Source: Verrucomicrobiaceae bacterium
Lineage (GTDB): Bacteria > Verrucomicrobiota > Verrucomicrobiia > Verrucomicrobiales > Verrucomicrobiaceae
DNA: 64,000 nt
Assembly (NCBI GenBank): GCA_027484445.1
Contig: JAIXSY010000019.1
Coordinates: 116,628 to 180,627, forward strand
Reading direction: 5' to 3'
The translations under genes and the position numbers were made by a program. This document shows positions 43,076-51,291 of the stretch, in pieces. The notes beneath the pieces are model-generated. The model was not told the origin of the DNA, ran no database searches, and was given only the letters and a program-made list of their open reading frames with translations. Each line of letters starts with the position of its first letter. Position 1 is the first letter of the stretch.

Positions 43076-44104
43076 TTACTCTTGAAAGGACGCCTCGATC
43101 TCACGCAGTGAGTCGATGATGGAGTCAAAGGCGGGTGGCTCGCCGAAGAACATGGAAGCCATTTGTTGATAGTCGGCTTTCCAGGCTCGCAAATGCTCAT
43201 CCGGTGGCACCAGCTTCAGGGTGGCGCACTGCAAGGCATCGTAATCCACCCAATTAGACGCAAAGAAGGCTTTTCGATGAGCTTTCACTTCGTCAAACAA
43301 CGACCTCAAATCACTGCGATGAGACAGCCCGTGATGGGTCCACAGACGGTGCATGTCGTAGAGGTGGCGCGACTGGCTCTCTCTTAATTCAGCGCCGTCC
43401 GTCCGGGTATTTTGCTCATGCACGAGAGACGCTTTTTCCAGAAAAGTCCGCTCCGGGCGCACGCAGGAAACTTGGAATTCCTGTTCATCGACCAGATGAG
43501 GCAGCGCTTCGGCAACATAGGAGCGCAGCGATCGCTGCTCCATCGGCCAGCTATCTGCCCGCCCGCTCAGTTCGATCTTCACACGTGGTTGCGAGTTTCC
43601 ACCAGGCATCGCCAGTCCAGCCTGGGGATAGAAAACATGCAGACAGAAGGGATCGCGAGCTTTCTCCAGCGGCTCTACTTCAAGCTTCCAGGGCTCTCTT
43701 TGACCGATCAAATCGTCCAGGGTGCTCGTCAGCTTTGGCTGAAGCAGATGGGTAATCACTTCACGGCAATGCTTCCGCAGCTTGCTCAGCCGCTTCTCAC
43801 GTTGGTTCGCAGGGATGTCTGCAGCCGCAGGATTCTCCGTCTCTTCCATTCCCACCCAGTCGCGGGCCATGGAGATGTCGATGTCTTCGGAGAATCGTTC
43901 GATGACCTGCCAGCCCTTTGATAGCGAAGTGCCACCGCGAAACGTCAGATGCGGGCCGATCTCCAGTTGGGTAAACAAGGTTCGAAGCGTCCAGCACACC
44001 CAAAAGTCCTTCTCGATAAAGAAGGGCGACATCCCCAATTCCGCGCCGGCCTGCGTGAAGACCGCGCGCCTGTCCGCAGGAGAGAGTTTGGCGATCCGGT
44101 TCAT
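43076..44104 (-). CDS. abiEii: AbiEii nucleotidyltransferase toxin
   Basis: 342 residues. AbiEii toxins of type IV toxin-antitoxin systems are nucleotidyltransferases that arrest growth on phage infection. The catalytic site is visible: FRGGTSLSKGW (G57-x-T59-S60...K63) and ERFSEDIDIS with D74 and D76 (DxD). C-terminal helical domain with conserved PERTFLEKASLVHEQ and SRHLYDMHRLW, the latter typical of AbiEii. Start overlaps abiEi stop by ATGA. No nonsense or frameshift is evident, so it should be active. Confidence 0.92.
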   Translation of the reverse strand: MNRIAKLSPADRRAVFTQAGAELGMSPFFIEKDFWVCWTLRTLFTQLEIGPHLTFRGGTSLSKGWQVIERFSEDIDISMARDWVGMEETENPAAADIPANQREKRLSKLRKHCREVITHLLQPKLTSTLDDLIGQREPWKLEVEPLEKARDPFCLHVFYPQAGLAMPGGNSQPRVKIELSGRADSWPMEQRSLRSYVAEALPHLVDEQEFQVSCVRPERTFLEKASLVHEQNTRTDGAELRESQSRHLYDMHRLWTHHGLSHRSDLRSLFDEVKAHRKAFFASNWVDYDALQCATLKLVPPDEHLRAWKADYQQMASMFFGEPPAFDSIIDSLREIEASFQE

Positions 44105-44730
44105 GCTTTTGACTTCCTGGCTGAGGGTGAACTTGTCATCGCTACACGCCGGAAGACCTCCCCCATCCAGGCTGGTGCCAGAGGGATGTCGCGAATCAGT
44201 TGTTCCTTGTCGGCCGCACTCAGGCGCTCCTGCAGCTTTAGAATCACCTCCTCGGTCACCTTGCTTTGCCGCAGGAAACGAAGGGCCTGGATCACCACGC
44301 CCGTCACACGGTCAGCCGTTGCCAGATTGCGGGTGCTTGTGTGCTTCAGCACCACCGGCAGTCGCTTGATCATCGCCCGGCGAGAGGCTCCGTCCGTGAG
44401 GTATTCCACCTTGGCCGTGACTTGATCGGTCAGGCCCAGTTGATTGGCTGCCAGTGCGCCAGTGGGCATCAGCCGCTGAGCTCCACGCCGCGCCATCGCA
44501 CGCGCCACAGCCTCAGGCGCAGGGGCCACTTCTCCCAGCAGCTCACTCTTCTCCGGGTAGCTGTAGATGCCGCGAGACACGCGTCGCAGGACATTCTTCT
44601 TTACCAGCCGGGACAGCACTTGATCCACTGCCGCCCGGCTGCCTAGGTCGAGAAATTCTGGTGGCGTAACCACACCACCACGTCCGCGTCCTCGAATGCG
44701 TCTAATCAAGGTTTTTTCAAGGCTTGGCAT
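44101..44730 (-). CDS. abiEi: AbiEi-like antitoxin (DUF6088 type)
   Basis: 209 residues: an N-terminal winged helix (LEKTLIRRIRGRGRGGVVTPPEFLDLGSRAAVDQVLSRLVKK..LRRVSRGIYSYP) and a C-terminal antitoxin domain (GALAANQLGLTDQVTAKVEYLTDG). This is the AbiEi/DUF6088 pattern: it represses its own operon through the N-terminal domain and counteracts AbiEii without binding it directly. The upstream region holds a palindromic operator (44750-44779) and promoter. Confidence 0.88.
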   Translation of the reverse strand: MPSLEKTLIRRIRGRGRGGVVTPPEFLDLGSRAAVDQVLSRLVKKNVLRRVSRGIYSYPEKSELLGEVAPAPEAVARAMARRGAQRLMPTGALAANQLGLTDQVTAKVEYLTDGASRRAMIKRLPVVLKHTSTRNLATADRVTGVVIQALRFLRQSKVTEEVILKLQERLSAADKEQLIRDIPLAPAWMGEVFRRVAMTSSPSARKSKA

Positions 44731-44749
44731 GTTTTATCGCTGAATTTTT

Positions 44750-44779
44750 TGTCAGAAAAGTAGGGTATTTTTTCTGACA
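44750..44779 (-). promoter_or_regulatory. AbiE promoter/operator with 10-bp inverted repeat
   Basis: TGTCAGAAAA (44750-44759) and TTTTCTGACA (44770-44779) are perfect 10-bp arms with a 10-base spacer. On the minus strand TTGGCA (44785-44780), a 17-base gap and TACTTT (44762-44757) form a plausible promoter embedded in the repeat. An outer repeat, CTTGGCATG (44723-44731) and CATGCCAAG (44778-44786), places the same 9 bases at the antitoxin start codon and at the -35 region. Such inverted repeats are bound by AbiEi antitoxins for autorepression. Confidence 0.7.
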
Positions 44780-44864
44780 TGCCAAGAATGAATTTCCGGC
44801 TTTTCCCTCTGAGCCGGACTGCTGGGAAAAGACTTCAGAACAAGGTGATCGCGCAAAACGTCAA

Positions 44865-45245
44865 TCACAGCTCACCCTGGAAGGAGCGGTGCTGGAGGGT
44901 GGCGAAGAGGGCGTCCTGCTCCGCCAGCGCCGTGCGCTGCGCCGCCTTCAGCTTCTCCACCGCCCCCACCCGTCGGGCGAATTCTTGCTGGAGGGCGAGG
45001 GGTGGGAGAATGATGGTCGTTTCGATGATTTGTTTGATGTTCCATGTCGGCTGGCTCACCGTTCTCAGCTCGTTCGTGAAATAACGCTGCACAAAATCGG
45101 TGTTGAGGGATGCCGCCATCAACAGGCGGTCTGTAGATTCTGCGAGTCGAATGCGGGCAACGGCTCGGGCGATGTGGAAGCCTTTCACGGACTCATCAGC
45201 CAAGGCCATCACGCCAATTTCAACCAGGCGGTGAACGGTTATAGA
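44865..45245 (-). pseudogene. hsdS relic (3' part of type I specificity subunit)
   Basis: An open frame of about 127 codons without a proper start. The end, IILPPLALQQEFARRVGAVE followed by KLKAAQRTALAEQDALFATL and QHRSFQGEL, is the conserved coiled-coil/C-terminal tail of HsdS subunits (LPPLAxQxEF..RV...). The upstream sequence (RLVEIGVMALADESVKGFHI) fits part of the second target recognition domain. The 5' two thirds are missing, cut near 45245, only about 13 bases from the right 13-bp repeat. The stop codon is intact. Confidence 0.7.
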
Positions 45246-45257
45246 GAACGATCTAAC

Positions 45258-45270
45258 TGGGCGGCGGTGA
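45258..45270 (+). repeat. Right 13-bp direct repeat bounding the defence island
   Basis: TGGGCGGCGGTGA, identical to 36918-36930 in the same orientation. It lies between the hsdS relic and the esterase stop codon. Confidence 0.6.
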
Positions 45271-45275
45271 AGCCT

Positions 45276-46202
45276 TCAAGGTTGGGTGGGTTTGCCGAGG
45301 TGTTTTGTGAACCAGGCGGCGGCGAGGTCCACGGTTTCGGCGCACCAAGGGTCACTCATCCAGAAGGGATGGGGGGCATGGCGCAGGGTGTGGATGCCGG
45401 TTTCGACGCCAAGCGCTTTCATGCTCTGCATCATCTCGGCTCGACCGATCTTGAGCGTGTCTTTTTCACCCTCAATGAAAAGGATGGGCGGCATGTTGGC
45501 ACGCACATGGGTGATCGGAGAAGCGGCGGCGAAGATCTCGGGCTTTTCGGCGTAGGTGCCGCCGAAGAAAAGCAGTGCGTTTTCGTTGGTCTTTTCGCGA
45601 TTCGCGGCCACGAGATCTTGCGTGGCTGCCATGACGATGGCGGCTTTCACCCGACTGGATTGATCGCGATAAGGGCCTTCGCCTTCAAAGTCGGTTAGGC
45701 CTGAGGTCACTGCGGTGAGGCCGGACAAATGACCGCCCGCAGAACCGCCCATGCAGCCGATGCGTTCGGGATCGATCTTGAGGTCACGAGCATGAGCCCG
45801 CAGGTAGCGTAAGGCTGCTTTGCAATCGTGAAGCGCAGCCGGGTAGGGTGCCTCCGTGGCGAGCCGATAGCTCACCAAGGCGGTGACGAAGCCGCGCTGG
45901 GCGAGACGCTCCATCATGGGTTTGTCGGAATCAATCTGGCGCGCCTTCCAGCCGCCGCCGTGGATGTCGAGGACGCAGGGCCACGTGCCTTCTGCCTTGG
46001 GCACATAGACATGCAGCTCCACGCGGTGCTCAGGATAGGCCGCGACTTCTAGGGTGCGCAGCTCATGGGTGCTGGGTGTTTGCGGGAGGAGCTTTTTGAA
46101 ACGAGGTTTTGGTTGGGCCGCGGGTGTGCTAGCCGGTTTCGGGATTTCTGCCTGGGTGGCAAAGGCGAGCAGGATGAGGGCAAGGGCAAAACGAAAAGTC
46201 AT
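45276..46202 (-). CDS. Exported BD-FAE-type esterase
   Basis: From the ATG at 46202 (MTFRFALALILLAFATQAE) the protein has a signal peptide and 308 residues. Alpha/beta-hydrolase motifs: HGGGW (oxyanion hole), MGGSAGGHLS (nucleophile Ser), Asp in FIEGEKDTL, and His in LRHAPHPFW. It resembles bifunctional carbohydrate esterase/feruloyl esterase-like proteins of the BD-FAE type and carboxylesterases used in plant polysaccharide breakdown; the exact substrate is unknown. It is the chromosomal gene to the right of the defence island; the island joins just past its stop codon. Confidence 0.85.
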   Translation of the reverse strand: MTFRFALALILLAFATQAEIPKPASTPAAQPKPRFKKLLPQTPSTHELRTLEVAAYPEHRVELHVYVPKAEGTWPCVLDIHGGGWKARQIDSDKPMMERLAQRGFVTALVSYRLATEAPYPAALHDCKAALRYLRAHARDLKIDPERIGCMGGSAGGHLSGLTAVTSGLTDFEGEGPYRDQSSRVKAAIVMAATQDLVAANREKTNENALLFFGGTYAEKPEIFAAASPITHVRANMPPILFIEGEKDTLKIGRAEMMQSMKALGVETGIHTLRHAPHPFWMSDPWCAETVDLAAAWFTKHLGKPTQP

Positions 46203-46393
46203 GTGAGAAGAGGCTAACGCGACGCTGACGCTGGCTTTTCTGGAGAAATCCAGGCGCATGAAACTTTTACCATCGCTTCACAAATTTGGGGGTCCGACGA
46301 CATCGTGCCTTAACACAGGGGAAGTCTATTCGGGGTGTGACAACGCTGGCGATGACCAGCACCGCCACGTTCAACCTCAATCCAAACTAGACC

Positions 46394-48241
46394 ATGAAAA
46401 CGCATCCTTCCCTGTGGGTCAGCCGCTGGTTGCCCGCCACAGCGCTCCTCTCCTTGGCCCCTCTGGGCAGCCAGGCTTCTGGCCTAATGGCAGCTCCACG
46501 TGTGGGCAATCCACCCGTTGCCACGTCTTCCAACAAGGTCGCCCCGATTCCACGCACGACACCGGGTCAGCCTCCTGCGCAGCCACCCACGCCCCCGACT
46601 TCCTCCGGTGGCTCTCGTCCCTCACGATCCACGCCGCCGACTCCACCCACGGGTCAGCCCCTGCCGCCCAGCCTGCCGAGTTCATTTGTTTTGCCCGCTG
46701 AATTCCGCACGGCGAATGGCAGTGGCAACCATGCGACGCTGACCGCACGCGGCACGCCCGATCTGCCTTTCCGCCGCTTGGCGAGCGCAGCGTATGCCGA
46801 TGGCGTGAGTGAGCCCGCAGGTGGCACCCGTCCGAGCGCCCGAGCGATCAGCAATGCGGTGGCCAAGCAGCCGAACCTGCGTCCGAACCGCCGTGGAGCG
46901 AGCGACTTCCTCTGGCAGTGGGGCCAGTTCCTGGATCATGATCTGGATGAAACCCCAACGGCGAATCCGGCAGAGCCTTTTCCCATCGCGGTGCCGACGG
47001 GTGATCCTGACTTTGATCCTGCCAGCACTGGCACGGTCACGATCGGTTTGAACCGCAGCAACTACGTGAACGTGGAGGGAGTGCGGCAGCAAAAGAATGC
47101 CGTCACCGCTTGGATTGATGCCTCCCAGGTTTACGGTTCGGATGCTGTGCGTGCAGAGGCACTGCGGGCCAAGGATGGCACGGGCCGCCTGCGCGTGATG
47201 ACGAGTGAACATGGCGATCTTTTGCCCACCCATTCCGACGCTCTCGCGGCCTTGCCGCCTGTGCCTGGCTTCTTTGTGGCAGGGGATGTGCGGGTGAATG
47301 AGCAGGTCGGCTTGATCGCCATCCACACGCTGTTTTTGCGTGAGCATAATTTCTGGGCGGATCTGTATCGTGCGGCGAACCCGGAGGCTGAGGATGAAGA
47401 GATCTATCAATTCGCCCGCATGATCGTGGGAGCTGAGATGCAGGCCATCACCTTCCGTGAGTTTTTGCCGACGCTGCTGGGTCCAGGTGCGATCAAGCCT
47501 TACCAGGGCTACAAGCCAGAGGTCGATCCAACCGTCTCGAATGAATTTGCCACGGCGGCTTATCGTCTCGGCCATAGCCTGCTTTCGCCCACACTGCTGC
47601 GCCTGGATGCCGAGGGCCATGAGATCGAGGCTGGACATCTTTCCCTGGCCAATTCTTTCTTCCAGCCTCAGCAGGTCACTGACCATGGCATTGATGTGAT
47701 CCTGCGCGGTCTGGCGACGGGTCGTGCCCAGGAGCTGGATGAATGGCTGATCGATGATGTGCGCAATTTTCTCTTTGGTGCCCCAGGTGCGGGTGGCTTT
47801 GATCTCGCAGCGTTGAATATCCAGCGCGGTCGTGATCACGGCCTACCCAGCTTTGCTCAGATGCGGGTCGCTCTCGGCCTGCGTCCGGTGAATCGTTTTC
47901 AGGATGTGAATGCGAACCGCCAAGTGGTGGCAGAGCTAGATGCCGCTTACGACAGCCCGGCGGACATTGACCTGTGGATGGGTGGCTTGGCGGAGGCTGA
48001 TCGCCCCGGCTCGATGGTGGGAGAGACCTTTCATCGCATCTTGGTCGATCAGTTCACTCGTCTGCGCGATGGTGACCGCTTCTGGTATGAGAAAGTGCTG
48101 CCCTCCGCCATGGTGCGCATGATCCAGCAGCAGACACTCAGCGTCATCCTGCATCGCAATACCAAGATCGGCACGGAGGTCGGTCGGAATGTCTTCATGG
48201 CGCCGCCTCCCCGTCGTCCCGCACGCACAGCTGCTCGCTGA
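46394..48241 (+). CDS. Animal-type haem peroxidase (peroxidasin-like), secreted
   Basis: 615 residues with a signal peptide (MKTHPSLWVSRWLPATALLSLAPLGSQASG) and a proline/serine-rich linker (residues about 40-95). The haem peroxidase domain has the distal His H182 in WGQFLDHDLDE, a VTAWIDASQVYGSD calcium-site/catalytic region, the conserved VRVNEQVGLIAIHTLFLREHNF and the proximal His in AYRLGHSLLSP. It belongs to the animal/bacterial PF03098 superfamily. Verrucomicrobia carry several such enzymes; function in halide oxidation or antimicrobial action is inferred only. A strong terminator follows at 48270. Confidence 0.93.
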   Translation: MKTHPSLWVSRWLPATALLSLAPLGSQASGLMAAPRVGNPPVATSSNKVAPIPRTTPGQPPAQPPTPPTSSGGSRPSRSTPPTPPTGQPLPPSLPSSFVLPAEFRTANGSGNHATLTARGTPDLPFRRLASAAYADGVSEPAGGTRPSARAISNAVAKQPNLRPNRRGASDFLWQWGQFLDHDLDETPTANPAEPFPIAVPTGDPDFDPASTGTVTIGLNRSNYVNVEGVRQQKNAVTAWIDASQVYGSDAVRAEALRAKDGTGRLRVMTSEHGDLLPTHSDALAALPPVPGFFVAGDVRVNEQVGLIAIHTLFLREHNFWADLYRAANPEAEDEEIYQFARMIVGAEMQAITFREFLPTLLGPGAIKPYQGYKPEVDPTVSNEFATAAYRLGHSLLSPTLLRLDAEGHEIEAGHLSLANSFFQPQQVTDHGIDVILRGLATGRAQELDEWLIDDVRNFLFGAPGAGGFDLAALNIQRGRDHGLPSFAQMRVALGLRPVNRFQDVNANRQVVAELDAAYDSPADIDLWMGGLAEADRPGSMVGETFHRILVDQFTRLRDGDRFWYEKVLPSAMVRMIQQQTLSVILHRNTKIGTEVGRNVFMAPPPRRPARTAAR

Positions 48242-48269
48242 GTCAGGCCCTTTCCCCCCGCTGAAAAAC

Positions 48270-48301
48270 GACCCATGTTGCGCGAGCAGCATGGGTCTTT
48301 G
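48270..48301 (+). terminator. Rho-independent terminator after haem peroxidase gene
   Basis: A 12-bp stem from 48270 to 48297 (GACCCATGTTGC pairing with GCAGCATGGGTC, one G-U) closed by a GCGA tetraloop and followed by TTTGTTTC. It lies 29 bases after the peroxidase stop codon. Confidence 0.85.
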
Positions 48302-48381
48302 TTTCAGGGGAGGGGATGAAAAAAGACCTGCGCGCTGTTGGCTTGCCTCATTCTGCGGCCAGTGGCATGGACAGAGGTCTG

Positions 48382-49704
48382 ATGTCGCTCTCCTTCTCCC
48401 TGTTCATTTACAATCTGCTGCTGCCCCTCGGCCTTGTCTTTCTGCTGCCAGGAGCGGTGCGGAAGATGAAGGCGCGCGGGGGGCGCTGGTCTGATCTAGG
48501 CGAGCGCTTTGGGCTCTTGCCCAGGCAGAAATGCGCGGCGCTCGCGGCCTTGCCTTGCGGTCAGGATCGACTTTGGATTCATGCGGTGAGCGTGGGCGAG
48601 GCAGGCATTGCCATCAAGCTCGCCACCCGGCTGCTGCGGGAGCGACCGCACACGGGCATGGTCATCACCACCACCACACCCACTGCGCAGGCGATGGTGC
48701 AGGACTTTGCCAGCAGGCATCCGCAGCGTGTCGTCGTGCTGTATGCGCCAGTGGATCTTCCCTGGGTGGGTTCTGCGTTTCTGGAGCTTATCTGCCCAGC
48801 GCAGATCATTCTGGTCGAGGCGGAGCTCTGGCCAAACCTGGTCAGCACTGCCCGAGATCAGGGCATTCGGGTGTCGATGGTGAATGCCCGTCTTTCCGCC
48901 AAGTCGGAGAAGCGCTTCCGGCAGCTGGGTTTCTTGGTGCGGCCGATTTTTGCGATGCTCGATCGAGTGCTCGTGCAGGAGCCAGGAGATGTGGAGCGCT
49001 TCGCAGCCATTGGGGTGAAACGGGAGAACATCCAGCACACAGGCAGCATCAAGTTTGATCCCCAAGGTGCTGAGGCTGATCCTGAGCAGGTCGATGCGCT
49101 GCGGCAGGTTTTGCAGCGCGCAGGCATCACGGCTCAGCAGTGGGTCATCCTGCTCGCCAGCACGCACTTGGGTGAGGAAGTTTTGCTGGCGCGTGTGGTG
49201 CAAAGCCTCCGCCGACGTCACGCAGATCTCGCGCTGCTCATTGTGCCACGTCATGTCGAGCGCACGGAGGCGATCCTCGCGGCATTGAGCGAGATGGGTC
49301 TCGAGGCGCAGCGGCGATCCGCAGTTTCCACAGCCATCGCGTCCAGCCTTCCTTGCTTGATCATCGACACCACGGGTGAGCTGCGAGCTTGGCAGTGCTT
49401 GGCTAGCATGGTCATCGTAGGCAAGAGCTTCCTCGCGGTCGGCGGACAGAACCCAGCGGAGGCAGTGATGGCGAAAAAGCCAGTGCTCTTTGGGCCGCAC
49501 ATGGAGAACTTTGAACCGCTGGTGGACTTGCTTTTGAAAAACCAAGGCGCGGTGCAAGTGCCAGACGTGACCGCTTTGGAAAAGGAACTGGCTGACCTGC
49601 TGACGGACACGGCTCGCTGCAAAAGGCTCGGTGAATTCGGTCATGCCGCCTTGAGGGCTCACGAAGGCGCGACGGAGAAGACACTGGCTGCCCTTTTCGC
49701 ATAA
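48382..49704 (+). CDS. waaA: Kdo transferase WaaA (3-deoxy-D-manno-octulosonic acid transferase)
   Basis: Transfers Kdo to lipid A precursor at the inner membrane. 440 residues from the ATG at 48382 (preceded by AGAGG 5 bases upstream); the frame extends to 48316 without similarity. N-terminal membrane anchor (SLFIYNLLLPLGLVFLLPG), then the GT30 catalytic Glu in WIHAVSVGEAGIA, ITTTTPTAQAM, YAPVDLPW, LVEAELWPNL and VNARLSAKSEKR. The C-terminal VIVGKSFLAVGGQNPAEAVMAKKPVLFGPHMENF is the typical GT-B nucleotide-binding region. With lpxI it indicates a true LPS layer. Confidence 0.93.
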   Translation: MSLSFSLFIYNLLLPLGLVFLLPGAVRKMKARGGRWSDLGERFGLLPRQKCAALAALPCGQDRLWIHAVSVGEAGIAIKLATRLLRERPHTGMVITTTTPTAQAMVQDFASRHPQRVVVLYAPVDLPWVGSAFLELICPAQIILVEAELWPNLVSTARDQGIRVSMVNARLSAKSEKRFRQLGFLVRPIFAMLDRVLVQEPGDVERFAAIGVKRENIQHTGSIKFDPQGAEADPEQVDALRQVLQRAGITAQQWVILLASTHLGEEVLLARVVQSLRRRHADLALLIVPRHVERTEAILAALSEMGLEAQRRSAVSTAIASSLPCLIIDTTGELRAWQCLASMVIVGKSFLAVGGQNPAEAVMAKKPVLFGPHMENFEPLVDLLLKNQGAVQVPDVTALEKELADLLTDTARCKRLGEFGHAALRAHEGATEKTLAALFA

Positions 49705-49728
49705 AGTCGAAGTGCTCAAGCGTAAACG

Positions 49729-51225
49729 ATGAAACCCACTTCCGTCATGCCCAGCTATCTCCTCGTGGACGGACACAACGTCATGCATGCCTGGCCGGAA
49801 CTGGCCAAGCACCTGCGCGTGGCAAGCAAGCGTCATTTGGCGAGAACGGAGCTTCTGCAGCGTCTGCGGCATCTCCAGGACATGACGGGTACCCAGGTGG
49901 TGGTCGTCTTTGATGGAACCACGGCCAAGATCACGGAAGAGCGTGAACCGCATGGCTTGCAGATCATCTATGCCGATGCTGGGCATACGGCGGATGATCT
50001 GATCGAGCAGCTCGCCGCGAAGTATGCAAAAGACAGGCCCATGCGTGTGGCTTCGGCAGATGGGCTCGTGCGCGAGACGATCACGGCCTTTGGTGCAGAC
50101 TGGATCAGCCCAGAGATGCTGCGCCTGCTGTGTGACGATGCTGAGCGTGACATGCGTGGTCGTGTGGAGAAGCTGCACACGCGGCGGCAGATGCTCGGCT
50201 GGTTTGGTCTTGGTGGACTGGGCTTGGGCAAGCCGGCGGCTGCGCGAGAAACCGCACGCCCGAGCGAAGCTGCCATCGCTGCTGCGGTGAAGTATGCCGC
50301 TGAACGCAAAACGCAGGCGCTGCTGATCAAGCAGCAAGGTCGCATCCTGCACGAGAGTTATCCCAATGGCGGTGGGCGTCATCAGCCTCTGCGCATCTAC
50401 AGCGGCACGAAGGGCTTTTGGGGACTGGCCGCGATGGCAGCGGTAGAAGACGGGCTGATCACGCTCAATGAGCCTGCAGCGGCGATTTTGCCCGAATGGC
50501 AAGACGACGCTCAGCGTGCCAAGATCACGCTGGAGCATCTGCTCGATTTCACGGGAGGGCTGGAGCGTGGGCTTGTGATCCATGAAGACGGACTGAAGGA
50601 CCGCAATGAAATGGCCATGAAACGGCTCATGGTGGCCGCGCCGGGCAAGCGCTTCATTTACGGGCCTAGCCAACTGCAAATTTTCCATGAGGTGCTGAAG
50701 CGCAAACTCGCGCGCACGCGGCGCAAGGAATCGCCCACGAAGTATCTGGAGCGTCGGGTGCTGCGCCCGCTGGGATTGGGGCCGCAGCGCTACCTTCCTG
50801 ATGCAGCAGGGAATCCCCTGCTGGCGGCGGGTTTCATCCTGACGGCCAATCAGTGGGCTCGCGTGGGCGATTGCCTGCTGCGTGAGGGCGCGCCGCTGCT
50901 GAAGGCAGCATCCTTTCAAGCCCTGCTGGACGGTTCTCAAGCCAACGCGGCTTACAGTTTTGGCTTTTGGAACAATCGCGCCGCAAGGCTGGAATCCGCG
51001 CGTGAGATCGATATTGAGGACCAGCTGGAGGTGGACTGGGATCGCCAATCCTGGGCGCACGTCTGCCTCGGCAAACATCTGCCTTCGGACCTCATCGCCT
51101 GCATCGGCAGCGGCTACCAGCGGCTTTATGTCATCCCTTCGCAGGAGCTGGTCATCATCCGTCAGGGTGCCAATGCGCGCTTTCGCGATGGCGACTTTCT
51201 GCGCACCTTGCTGGGTTCACTTTGA
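49729..51225 (+). CDS. Fusion of YacP-like NYN nuclease and serine beta-lactamase-fold domain
   Basis: 498 residues without a stop. Residues 1-145 are an NYN/YacP (Rae1-like) nuclease: LLVDGHNVMHA (D14, N17), VVVVFDGT (D62), GHTADDLIEQLA (D89, D90) and ASADGLVRE (D111). Residues about 175-498 are a class C/penicillin-binding-like serine hydrolase with S225-G-T-K228 and YGPS (311-314), LTLEHLLDFTGG-like segment, and C-terminal YVIPSQELVIIRQG. Between them, LHTRRQMLGWFGLGGLGLGK (149-168) looks like a twin-arginine signal. An internal ATG at 50152 would make the second domain a Tat-exported protein on its own. Joined nuclease and beta-lactamase domains are not a family I know. Confidence 0.75.
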   Translation: MKPTSVMPSYLLVDGHNVMHAWPELAKHLRVASKRHLARTELLQRLRHLQDMTGTQVVVVFDGTTAKITEEREPHGLQIIYADAGHTADDLIEQLAAKYAKDRPMRVASADGLVRETITAFGADWISPEMLRLLCDDAERDMRGRVEKLHTRRQMLGWFGLGGLGLGKPAAARETARPSEAAIAAAVKYAAERKTQALLIKQQGRILHESYPNGGGRHQPLRIYSGTKGFWGLAAMAAVEDGLITLNEPAAAILPEWQDDAQRAKITLEHLLDFTGGLERGLVIHEDGLKDRNEMAMKRLMVAAPGKRFIYGPSQLQIFHEVLKRKLARTRRKESPTKYLERRVLRPLGLGPQRYLPDAAGNPLLAAGFILTANQWARVGDCLLREGAPLLKAASFQALLDGSQANAAYSFGFWNNRAARLESAREIDIEDQLEVDWDRQSWAHVCLGKHLPSDLIACIGSGYQRLYVIPSQELVIIRQGANARFRDGDFLRTLLGSL

Positions 51226-51291
51226 CTCCACATCCCTGCTGGCGGTTTTTTCCGGCAGAACTACACTCGCCCCCACGTTCCCCATTTAGCC

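Larger units (their letters stand above)
36918..45270. other. Mosaic defence island (McrBC, PLD, AbiE, type I RM relics)
   Basis: An 8.35-kb block between the convergent stop codons of the beta-helix gene and the esterase gene. It contains mcrB and mcrC (+), a hsdR relic (-), a DUF3037 gene (+), a broken higBA-like module coupled to a PLD-fold gene (-), abiEi/abiEii (-), and an hsdS relic (-). The minus-strand genes read in the order expected for cargo between hsdS and hsdR of a type I locus. The block is bounded by the 13-bp direct repeat. Parts of mcrB and the AbiE promoter look less GC-rich than the flanks; this was judged by eye. No integrase or transposase is present. Confidence 0.7.

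Noticed and set aside
44779..45084. Plus-strand 101-codon frame starting with the same ATGCCAAG as the antitoxin
   Set aside because: It runs antisense to the hsdS relic and looks random; the shared start is explained by the outer inverted repeat of the AbiE operator.
48496..51078. 860-codon open frame on the minus strand
   Set aside because: It is antisense to waaA and the NYN/beta-lactamase fusion, both with clear motifs; its composition is His/Gln/Arg-rich and without family features. High GC at third positions keeps the shadow frame open.
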